Shown: piece after piece, positions 1 through 5,528 of the stretch
Layout: each line of letters begins with the position of its first letter
How positions within the stretch are numbered: the first letter of the stretch is position 1
Assembly: GCA_027032855.1 (NCBI GenBank)
Contig: JALVLX010000225.1
Location: forward strand, 1 to 7,647
Length of the DNA stretch: 7,647 bases
Direction: 5' to 3'
DNA from: Flavobacteriales bacterium
GTDB lineage: Bacteria; Bacteroidota; Bacteroidia; Flavobacteriales; Flavobacteriaceae
Program-made: the position numbers and the translations under genes
Notes under the pieces: generated by a model
The model's input: only the letters and a program-made list of their open reading frames with translations
What the model was told of the DNA's origin: nothing
Databases searched by the model: none

Positions 1-1074
1 TTTGTCAATAACGGAAACGGAACATTTACCGATGCCAATGCAGGATTACCCGATGTTTATATGGGAGACCTTAATTTGGGAGATATTAACGGTGACGGTT
101 TGTTGGATATTGCCATCACAGGATTTGATTCTACAAACAGTGTCGATTTAACTAAGGTTTATGTGAATAATGGCGGTAATAATTTCAGCGAGTTAACAAG
201 TGCCGCTTTGCCCCCTATTAACTACGGAAAAATTAAATTAGTTGACTATGACGGCGATGGTGATATGGATATTACATTAAGTGGCTTTGGTGATTTAACT
301 GGTTCTGCTTATACCAAAGTGTGGCAAAATGACGGTTCTCAAAACTTTACCGAGCAAAGCTTAGGTTTACCGCAATTATGGTTAGGAGATATGGAGTGGG
401 CCGATGTTGACGGCGATGGTGATTTGGATTTTGTAATCATCGGAACAGCAAGTTCAGATAGTGAAGCACATTTGTTGATAAACGACAATAACACTTTTTC
501 TGAAGACCCGCATTTCAACAGTGTGATGGGTGCACATAGAGTATCAGCGTTAGAGTTGGCAGATTTTAACCTTGACGGCTCTTTGGATATTTTTATTTCA
601 GGTATGAATGTGGACGGTAGTGCGGAAAACATCATTGCTAAACTATATGAAAATAACGGTTCCGGTGTTTTTACTGAAAATACGAATGAAAGTTTTTCAG
701 GTGCTCAATATGGTGATGCCGATGCAGGGGACTATGACAATGATGGTAAAGTAGATATTTTTGTAACCGGTTCAGATGCCTCTTATTTTGGTATTGCCAA
801 ATTGTATCACAATGAAAACATCAATGCAGTAAATGAAGTATTGGCAAATAAATTTGAAATTTATCCAAATCCGGCACACAATGTCGTTAATATTGAAAAT
901 AAAGATGGTTTTGATTATACAATTAATGTAACGGATTTAACAGGCAAAAATATTTTAAGCAGAACAGCTAACGGAACCACTCGTATTGATGTATCTGATT
1001 TGCCCATGGGTATGTATTTGATTAAAATATCAGACAATCAAAATAGTTTTGTTAAGAAAATTGTAGTAAAATAA
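1..1074 (+). CDS. Secreted VCBS/FG-GAP repeat protein with T9SS C-terminal sorting domain (5' end missing)
   Basis: The reading frame is open from base 1, so the gene starts outside the window and the ATG at 61 is only an internal methionine; 357 residues are visible. Five Asp-rich loops of the form DxDxDGxxD, typical of calcium-binding VCBS/FG-GAP beta-propeller blades, begin at bases 82, 244, 403, 562 and 730 (for example DYDGDGDMD), spaced 159-168 bp apart. Between them are recurring KVYxNNG/F-type strands. The last ~73 residues (from about base 853, FEIYPNPA) form a type A T9SS sorting domain: the YPNP start, a central VTDLTGK, LPMGMYLIKI, and a basic end KKIVVK. The family is exported through the Sec and T9SS systems and released or anchored at the cell surface. 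An adhesion or surface-binding role is only inference. The gene ends before a strong terminator. The missing N-terminus may hold a signal peptide and further blades or a catalytic domain. Confidence 0.9.
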   Translation, partial: FVNNGNGTFTDANAGLPDVYMGDLNLGDINGDGLLDIAITGFDSTNSVDLTKVYVNNGGNNFSELTSAALPPINYGKIKLVDYDGDGDMDITLSGFGDLTGSAYTKVWQNDGSQNFTEQSLGLPQLWLGDMEWADVDGDGDLDFVIIGTASSDSEAHLLINDNNTFSEDPHFNSVMGAHRVSALELADFNLDGSLDIFISGMNVDGSAENIIAKLYENNGSGVFTENTNESFSGAQYGDADAGDYDNDGKVDIFVTGSDASYFGIAKLYHNENINAVNEVLANKFEIYPNPAHNVVNIENKDGFDYTINVTDLTGKNILSRTANGTTRIDVSDLPMGMYLIKISDNQNSFVKKIVVK

Positions 1075-1102
1075 ATAACAATTTATAGCATATTTATTTA
1101 AC

Positions 1103-1141
1103 GACTTGCTAGGTTTTCAGCACCTAGCAGGTCTTTTTTTT
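1103..1141 (+). terminator. Intrinsic terminator after the T9SS-sorted protein gene
   Basis: A 12-bp stem (1103-1114 with 1122-1133, one G-T wobble) around a 7-base loop is followed at once by eight T residues (1134-1141). It lies 28 bp past the stop codon, a classic rho-independent terminator for the plus strand. The ends of its stem resemble the AGACCT...AGGTCT hairpin repeat found after pyrH. Confidence 0.9.
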
Positions 1142-1214
1142 ACAATATTTTGAAAATAAAACAACATTTTTTTTGAAAACATACTTTTTTCTATCAAGAT
1201 ATTAAAAAATAAAG

Positions 1215-1222
1215 TAACTTTG
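1215..1222 (+). promoter_or_regulatory. Candidate Bacteroidota -7 promoter box (TAACTTTG) for the GHMP kinase-UbiA unit
   Basis: TAACTTTG fits the TAnnTTTG -7 consensus of Bacteroidota housekeeping promoters and lies 23 bases before the ATG at 1246, downstream of the terminator. No clear -33 TTG is present at the usual spacing; only T-rich sequence is seen there, so the call rests on the -7 box and its position. Confidence 0.6.
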
Positions 1223-1245
1223 CTTTACCTAAAAATTCATAGACA

Positions 1246-2184
1246 ATGAAAAAGGGACCGCTTTTTTATGCAAAAATTCTGTTATTTGGAGAATATGGTA
1301 TCATCAAAAACTCCAAAGCCTTGGCTATTCCTTACAATGAATACAAGGGCGGCTTGTTCTTGGGCGATTTAAATGATGATTTTGTAAAGGATTCTAATGC
1401 TAAATTGGCGGAATTTTTTCATTATCTTAAAAAAACACAAGAAGCACACCCTGAGGTTTTAGATTTGGATTTGGATTTGTTTGCTAATGAATTGGAAAAA
1501 GGTTTGTATTTCAAATCCAATATCCCGGAAGGTTACGGGGTAGGGAGTTCGGGTGCGGTTGCAGCAGCGGTGTATGAGCGATATGCCCGTCATAAAATTA
1601 CGGTTTTAGAGAACTTAACTCGTGATAAATTACTTAAACTCAAAGAAATTTTTGCTTTAATGGAAAGCCATTTTCATGGCAAAAGTTCAGGTTTGGATCC
1701 GCTTAACAGTTATTTGAGTATTCCCATTCTTATTCAATCCAAACAAGATATTGAACCAACCGGTATTCCGGCACAAAATGAAGGCAAAGGAGCTATATTT
1801 TTAATAGACTCTGAGCAAATTGGTGAAACCGGAGATATGGTCAGTATTTTTATGGAAAAAATGAAAAACAAAGGTTTTCGAAAGACTTTAAAAACCGAGT
1901 TTATCAAATATACGGATGCTTGCGTCAGTGACTTCTTGCAAGGAAATGTCAAATCGTTGTTTGGCAATTTGAAACATTTATCAGCAACGGTCTATCGCAA
2001 TTTTAAACCAATGATTCCTACTCACATGCTTGATGTATGGAAAAAAGGTATCGAAAATGATGATTATTACCTGAAACTTTGTGGCTCCGGAGGCGGTGGT
2101 TACATTTTGGGTTTTACCGAAGATTTTGAAAAAACCAAAGCGCAACTCAAAGACTACAAACTACAAGTAGTTTACCGGTTTTAA
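1246..2184 (+). CDS. GHMP-family kinase, probable mevalonate kinase
   Basis: This 312-residue protein shows the three GHMP kinase motifs in order. Motif 1 is at residues 8-17 (YAKILLFGEY), with Lys10 and Glu16. The glycine-rich ATP-phosphate loop is at 93-104 (IPEGYGVGSSGA). Motif 3 is at 278-290 (LCGSGGGGYILGF). The segment HGKSSGLDP (144-152) matches the mevalonate kinase HGxPSGxD region and places the likely catalytic base at Asp151. Mevalonate kinases phosphorylate mevalonate with ATP in the cytosolic mevalonate route to isopentenyl diphosphate, the route Flavobacteriia are known to use. The prenyltransferase gene 11 bp downstream supports an isoprenoid role. Substrate choice among GHMP kinases (mevalonate, phosphomevalonate, other) cannot be proved from motifs, although the KILLFGEY start and SGLD favour mevalonate. 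No Shine-Dalgarno is visible before the ATG at 1246, normal for the phylum. The gene appears intact. Confidence 0.85.
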   Translation: MKKGPLFYAKILLFGEYGIIKNSKALAIPYNEYKGGLFLGDLNDDFVKDSNAKLAEFFHYLKKTQEAHPEVLDLDLDLFANELEKGLYFKSNIPEGYGVGSSGAVAAAVYERYARHKITVLENLTRDKLLKLKEIFALMESHFHGKSSGLDPLNSYLSIPILIQSKQDIEPTGIPAQNEGKGAIFLIDSEQIGETGDMVSIFMEKMKNKGFRKTLKTEFIKYTDACVSDFLQGNVKSLFGNLKHLSATVYRNFKPMIPTHMLDVWKKGIENDDYYLKLCGSGGGGYILGFTEDFEKTKAQLKDYKLQVVYRF

Positions 2185-2195
2185 ACAATGAAGAG

Positions 2196-3062
2196 ATGAG
2201 CGCCAAACACAATTTTCCGGCACAGATTTTTTCTTTCTTTGCTTTGGTGCGGGTGCAAAATATCTTATTATTGAGTATTGCTTTTTTGTTAACCGGAAAA
2301 TATTTTTTTGCTCCGGATAAAACTTTTCTGCAATTATTAAATGACCACAAATTTATTGCGTTATTGTTGGCTACTACCATAAGTATTGCATCGGGCTATA
2401 TTATCAACAGTTTTTACGATGTAAAAAAAGACATAATTAACCGTCCGGAAAAAACGTTGATTGAGCAGCAATTATCACAAACTAAACGTCTGTATTTGTA
2501 TTTTGGATTGAATTTTTTAGCCGTAGCCATCGCCGCTTTTATTTCGTGGCGCGCCGCTTTGTTTTTCAGCGTGTATATTTTTTTGATTTGGTTCTATTCT
2601 CACAAAATTCAAAGTAAAATTTTCATCAACAATTTGTGGTTAACCTTTTTGAGTATTTACCCCTTTTTCGGCATTTTCTTATATTTTAAAAAAGTTAATG
2701 ATTTTATCCTTTGGCATGCCGGTTTTCTGTTTTTGATTTTGTTGGTCAAAAATATGTTGAAAGACTTTGTCAATCTGAAAGGAGATATGGTTGAAAACAA
2801 TCAGACCTTGCCCATAAAGTATGGAGAACAATATGCAAAAAGATTTATTTTAGTTATCAATTTATTAACCATTATTCCGGTAATTAGGTTGTTACAGTTT
2901 GATTATATTGGTCGTATGCGATATTATTTCTATTTTTCTTCATTGTTTTATGCAGCCGGGTTTTTGTGGTTTTACTTTAATACCAAATCTGCCCGCTATT
3001 TTTATTTGTTAGTAAAAATATTAATTGCAATCGGTGTTTTTGCCATTATTCTTATTAAATGA
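2196..3062 (+). CDS. UbiA-family prenyltransferase, possibly geranylgeranylglycerol-phosphate geranylgeranyltransferase-like
   Basis: This is a 288-residue, strongly hydrophobic membrane protein with about eight or nine membrane segments. UbiA enzymes use two Asp-rich motifs to bind the prenyl diphosphate through magnesium. The first is at residues 71-79 (NSFYDVKKD), followed by INRPEKTL. The second is at 189-197 (KDFVNLKGD), followed by NNQTLPIKYG. Both depart slightly from the textbook forms: Ser72 replaces the Asp of NDxxDxxxD, and Asn193 replaces the second Asp of DxxDxxGD. As I recall, a KDxxNLKGD form is common in the flavobacterial clade usually labelled geranylgeranylglycerol-phosphate geranylgeranyltransferase. 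The acceptor is therefore uncertain: a prenylglyceryl phosphate, a quinone ring precursor or another lipid. The start lies 11 bp after the GHMP kinase stop, so the two genes are probably one transcript. No terminator is visible in the 79 bp that follow. Confidence 0.85.
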   Translation: MSAKHNFPAQIFSFFALVRVQNILLLSIAFLLTGKYFFAPDKTFLQLLNDHKFIALLLATTISIASGYIINSFYDVKKDIINRPEKTLIEQQLSQTKRLYLYFGLNFLAVAIAAFISWRAALFFSVYIFLIWFYSHKIQSKIFINNLWLTFLSIYPFFGIFLYFKKVNDFILWHAGFLFLILLVKNMLKDFVNLKGDMVENNQTLPIKYGEQYAKRFILVINLLTIIPVIRLLQFDYIGRMRYYFYFSSLFYAAGFLWFYFNTKSARYFYLLVKILIAIGVFAIILIK

Positions 3063-3091
3063 TTTATTACAAAGATTTAGTAAAAATTTAT

Positions 3092-3099
3092 TAACTTTG
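3092..3099 (+). promoter_or_regulatory. Candidate Bacteroidota -7 promoter box (TAACTTTG) for the LysM lipoprotein gene
   Basis: TAACTTTG matches the TAnnTTTG consensus and is identical to the box at 1215. It lies 42 bases before the ATG at 3142 and 29 bases after the UbiA stop codon. No good -33 TTG was found at the usual spacing. It suggests the lipoprotein gene has its own promoter as well as possible read-through from the prenyltransferase gene. Confidence 0.55.
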
Positions 3100-3141
3100 T
3101 GTATTACAAGTTATGTATAGTTTACAAGCAAATTTATTATT

Positions 3142-4461
3142 ATGAAAAAATTATTATATCTCTTCAGCATATTATTAGTTTTAAACAGTTGTGGCGGTTC
3201 AAAAAAAAACGTTGAAAAGAAAGCTACAGCTAAAACTGAACATAAGAAGACACCACCCAAAGATACTAATCCCAATAAAGATGCTCAAGGTTTGGATTTT
3301 GCAACTTTGCAGTATATAGCCAAGTATGAAAAAATAGCCAAAACGGAAATGAAAGAGTATGGTGTTCCGGCAAGTATCACCTTGGCGCAAGGTATTTTAG
3401 AATCACAATCCGGAAAAAGTCGTCTGGCTACGGAAGGAAATAACCATTTCGGCATTAAATGTCATAACAATTGGACAGGCGAAAAGATTTTGCATGATGA
3501 TAATAAAGCGCAAGAATGTTTTAGAAAATACAACAATCCGGAAGAGTCGTTTAAAGATCACTCACAATTTTTGGCCAAACGCAAACGCTATGCATTTTTA
3601 TTTCGCTTGCCTATTACCGATTATGAAGCATGGGCAAGAGGGTTGAAAAAGGCAGGCTATGCTACCGACCCAACCTATCCGGATAAGTTGATTTACATCA
3701 TTGAAAAATACCATTTGAATAAAATGGATAAAGAGGTGTTGGCATTGATGAGTGTAAAAGTTGATGAAACGGAAGAAGACGGAGCAAACAAAAATAAAAA
3801 GAAAAAGTTTATCTATACAGTACAAGAAGGAGAGACGCTTTTTACCATTTCCCGAAAGTTTAATATCCCCGTTAAAGACATTCAGCGGATCAATAATTTA
3901 AATGATTTTGATATCTACAAAGGGCAAATTTTGGTTTTGACTGAAACTGATAATTCGTCATCAGTTCAAGATGAAGAGATGCCTGATGAGGATACATCAC
4001 AACCGGATACAAGTTCTCAAGAAACGCAACAAGCGGATACGACAACTGAAAACACCGGAAGTGTACAACCGGATAATAATACAACCGGCAAAAACAATAA
4101 AGATGTAAAACTTCATGTGGTTAAACAAGGCGAGACCTTGTTTTCAATCAGCAAAAAATATAAGGTAAGCATTGACGATTTACGTCGCGCTAACCAATTG
4201 CTGGACAACAGTATTTCGGTAGGAAAAGTAATTATCATTCCTAAAAATTCTGGTACAGATAAAGAAGAAGTGGTAGAAAAAAAGACAGAGCAAGCTAAGC
4301 CATCACCGGATAATTCCAAAGCGGTTTATCACATTGTTAAGCCGGGTGAAACTTTATACCGTATTCACGTAAACTATAAAGTACCGGTTGCTACTTTGCG
4401 TAAACTCAACCACCTCAAAGGTAATAGTATCAAAGTAGGACAAAAAATCAGAGTAAAATAA
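3142..4461 (+). CDS. Lipoprotein peptidoglycan hydrolase: glucosaminidase domain plus three LysM domains
   Basis: The 439-residue product starts with a lipoprotein signal peptide (MKKLLYLFSILLVLNSC), with the lipobox LNSC and acylated Cys17. A Lys/Thr/Pro-rich spacer follows to about residue 50. Residues ~55-195 form a glucosaminidase domain of the FlgJ/LytG type: GVPASITLAQGILESQSG holds the likely catalytic Glu87, followed by NNHFGIKCH, the SFKDHSQFL region and KKAGYATDPTYPDKL. Cys107 and Cys126 could form a disulphide. Three LysM domains follow at ~223-266, 323-367 and 395-439, each with the (Q/P)GETL signature, separated by acidic Ser/Thr/Gln-rich linkers (about 267-322 and 368-394). LysM binds N-acetylglucosamine chains in peptidoglycan, so the protein probably cuts glycan strands in the periplasm while anchored to a membrane. 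The exact cell-wall role (division, remodelling, turnover) is not shown. It converges with yebC, leaving 2 bp between stop codons. Confidence 0.92.
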   Translation: MKKLLYLFSILLVLNSCGGSKKNVEKKATAKTEHKKTPPKDTNPNKDAQGLDFATLQYIAKYEKIAKTEMKEYGVPASITLAQGILESQSGKSRLATEGNNHFGIKCHNNWTGEKILHDDNKAQECFRKYNNPEESFKDHSQFLAKRKRYAFLFRLPITDYEAWARGLKKAGYATDPTYPDKLIYIIEKYHLNKMDKEVLALMSVKVDETEEDGANKNKKKKFIYTVQEGETLFTISRKFNIPVKDIQRINNLNDFDIYKGQILVLTETDNSSSVQDEEMPDEDTSQPDTSSQETQQADTTTENTGSVQPDNNTTGKNNKDVKLHVVKQGETLFSISKKYKVSIDDLRRANQLLDNSISVGKVIIIPKNSGTDKEEVVEKKTEQAKPSPDNSKAVYHIVKPGETLYRIHVNYKVPVATLRKLNHLKGNSIKVGQKIRVK

Positions 4462-4463
4462 GA

Positions 4464-5189
4464 TTAAGATTCGGAGGTGTCCATAGTGTGATACACATTT
4501 TGGACATCTTCGTCTTCTTCCATCTTTTCTAACAACTTCTCGACATCGGCTTGTTGTTCCGGTGTTAGTTTTTTGGTGACTTGTGGAATATATTCAAAGC
4601 CGGAGGATAAGATTTCCAGTCTGTTTTCTTCCAAATATTTTTGAATGTTTCCAAATTCTTCAAAAGGGGCATAGATTAATATTCCGTCTTCGTCTTCAAA
4701 AATTTCTTCAACGTTAAAATCAATTAGTTCTAATTCCAATTCTTCCAAATCCATAGGTAGATTTTCTTTGTTGATACGGAAATTACACACGTGGTCAAAC
4801 ATGAAAATCACCGAACCTGAAGTACCTAAGGTTCCGTTATACTTGTTGAAGTAACTACGAACGTTACCAACAGTACGGTTGTTGTTGTCAGTTGCGGTTT
4901 CTACCAAAATAGCAATACCGTGAGGTGCATAACCTTCATACAAAACGGTTTTGTAACCGGCTGTATCCTTGTCAGAGGCTTTTTTGATAGCACGCTCTAC
5001 ATTATCTTTGGGCATGTTAGCCGCTTTGGCATTTTGTATGGCGGCACGCAGACGTGCATTGGTGTCCGGATTAGGACCACCTTCTTTAACAGCCATTGAT
5101 ATTTCACGACCTATTTTGGTAAATGTTTTGGCCATTGTGGCCCAACGTTTAAATTTTCTTGCTTTTCTAAATTCAAATGCTCTTCCCAT
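4464..5189 (-). CDS. yebC: YebC/PmpR (TACO1) family protein
   Basis: This 241-residue protein has the usual YebC length and three-domain layout. The N-terminal basic helical region (MGRAFEFRKARKFKRWATMA) is the Bacteroidota version of the family's MAGHSKWANIKHRK start, which supports the ATG at 5189 over the later Met19. It is followed by FTKIGREISMAVKEGG, the NARLRAAIQNAKAANMPKDN core, YEGYAPHGIAILVE, TDNNNRTVGNVRSYFNKYNG and LGTSGSVIFMF. The C-terminal half is acidic and ends in a Glu/Asp-rich helix. The family was long annotated as transcriptional regulators; mitochondrial TACO1 and more recent bacterial work point to a ribosome-associated role in translation through difficult (proline-rich) sequences. 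Cytosolic. Its 5' leader is made of 8-bp repeats reaching almost to the start codon, with no Shine-Dalgarno sequence and no clear TAnnTTTG box. Gene intact. Confidence 0.95.
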   Translation of the reverse strand: MGRAFEFRKARKFKRWATMAKTFTKIGREISMAVKEGGPNPDTNARLRAAIQNAKAANMPKDNVERAIKKASDKDTAGYKTVLYEGYAPHGIAILVETATDNNNRTVGNVRSYFNKYNGTLGTSGSVIFMFDHVCNFRINKENLPMDLEELELELIDFNVEEIFEDEDGILIYAPFEEFGNIQKYLEENRLEILSSGFEYIPQVTKKLTPEQQADVEKLLEKMEEDEDVQNVYHTMDTSES

Positions 5190-5194
5190 TTTTT

Positions 5195-5250
5195 TGGTTA
5201 TTTGGTTAATCGGTTAATTGGTTATATGATTATTTGATGATATGGTTATT
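5195..5250. repeat. Degenerate 8-bp tandem repeat in the yebC leader
   Basis: Seven consecutive octamers can be read: TGGTTATT, TGGTTAAT, CGGTTAAT, TGGTTATA, TGATTATT, TGATGATA and TGGTTATT. The array begins 5 bases upstream of the yebC start codon, so on the yebC strand the leader reads as AATAACCA-type units followed by a short A run and the ATG. Copies differ by one to a few bases, pointing to an old array. Confidence 0.8.
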
Positions 5251-5256
5251 TGATAT

Positions 5257-5338
5257 CGGCGCTTCGGTGACTTCGGTACACTGTTCGCTACGCTCACAGC
5301 ACTCAGTCACCTTTGAGTCGTCGAACTCAGCCACCTTT
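5257..5338. repeat. GC-richer intergenic patch with inverted and direct repeats
   Basis: This segment is visibly richer in G and C than its AT-rich flanks. GGTGACT (5266-5272) is inverted as AGTCACC (5305-5311), with CTGT...ACAG nested inside. ACTCAGTCACCTTT (5301-5314) recurs as ACTCAGCCACCTTT (5325-5338), a direct repeat with one mismatch and a 24-bp period. Phrases such as TTCGCTACGCTCA resemble dispersed intergenic repeats I recall from Bacteroidota genomes. No coding sense is seen. Confidence 0.6.
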
Positions 5339-5355
5339 TTTTCTGCTTCTAATTA

Positions 5356-5421
5356 CCTTTATCCCCTTATCCTTTATCCCTTATCCCTTATCCCTTATCC
5401 CTTATCCCTTATCCCTTATCC
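5356..5421. repeat. 7-bp tandem repeat array (TTATCCC)n
   Basis: From 5374 to 5421 the heptamer TTATCCC is repeated almost seven times without a mismatch (six full copies plus TTATCC). About 18 bases of imperfect units (5356-5373) come before it. A perfect array implies recent expansion or ongoing copy-number change by slippage. It lies between the nupG 3' end and the yebC 5' end, outside any believable gene. Confidence 0.9.
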
Positions 5422-5442
5422 AACTTACTACTTGCTACTATA

Positions 5443-5465
5443 AGACGAATGCAATTCGTCTCTAC
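5443..5465 (-). repeat. REP-like hairpin with GTAG foot, copy 1
   Basis: AGACGAATGCAATTCGTCT (5443-5461) is a perfect 8-bp inverted repeat around a 3-base loop. The next four bases are CTAC, so on the minus strand the element reads GTAG followed by the hairpin. A GTAG-type tetranucleotide at the foot of a hairpin is the hallmark of REP sequences mobilised by REP-associated tyrosine transposases (RAYTs). No such transposase gene is in the window. Confidence 0.7.
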
Positions 5466-5503
5466 GCACTTTCAACTTTATGAACATAATAAACATTTAA
5501 CAG

Positions 5504-5528
5504 GAGACGTAGCATGTTGCGTCTCTAC
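5504..5528 (-). repeat. REP-like hairpin with GTAG foot, copy 2, touching the nupG stop codon
   Basis: Bases 5504-5525 form an imperfect 10-bp inverted repeat (two G-T wobbles) around an AT loop, then TAC completes CGTCTCTAC, the end shared with copy 1. On the minus strand it is again GTAG plus hairpin, in the same orientation as copy 1, whose first base lies 61 bp away. Its last base (5528) is part of the nupG stop codon, so this hairpin would sit at the very 3' end of that transcript and might protect or terminate it. No T run follows it on the minus strand. Confidence 0.7.

Larger units (their letters stand above)
5190..5527. other. 338-bp gap without a gene, filled with repeats
   Basis: This is the only stretch over 300 bases without a believable gene. 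Both flanking genes are on the minus strand, so it is downstream of nupG and upstream of yebC. It holds, left to right, the 8-bp array, the GC-richer patch, the 7-bp array and two REP-like hairpins. The yebC promoter should lie here or beyond nupG, but I see no clean TAnnTTTG on the minus strand; the nearest (minus-strand TAAGTTGG at 5420-5427) has one mismatch. A 69-codon plus-strand reading frame here (5234-5443) is repeat translation, not a gene. Confidence 0.8.

Noticed and set aside
61..1074. ATG at 61 as the true start of the VCBS protein
   Set aside because: The frame is open to base 1 and the upstream residues (FVNNGNGTFTDANAGLPD) continue the repeat pattern, so the gene is cut by the window edge.
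4969..5217. Plus-strand 82-codon reading frame opposite yebC
   Set aside because: It lies almost wholly antisense to the well-supported yebC gene and resembles no family I recognise.
5356..5421. CRISPR array
   Set aside because: The unit is only 7 bp with no spacers between copies; a simple tandem repeat, and no cas genes are nearby.
5234..5443. Plus-strand 69-codon reading frame in the intergenic repeat region
   Set aside because: Its second half is only the translation of the 7-bp array (repeated YPLSLIP-like units) and its first half crosses the repeat patch; no domain, no ribosome binding site and no believable start context.
5257..5528. Riboswitch or structured RNA upstream of yebC
   Set aside because: The inverted repeats are better explained as dispersed repeat elements, and no known riboswitch core was recognised.
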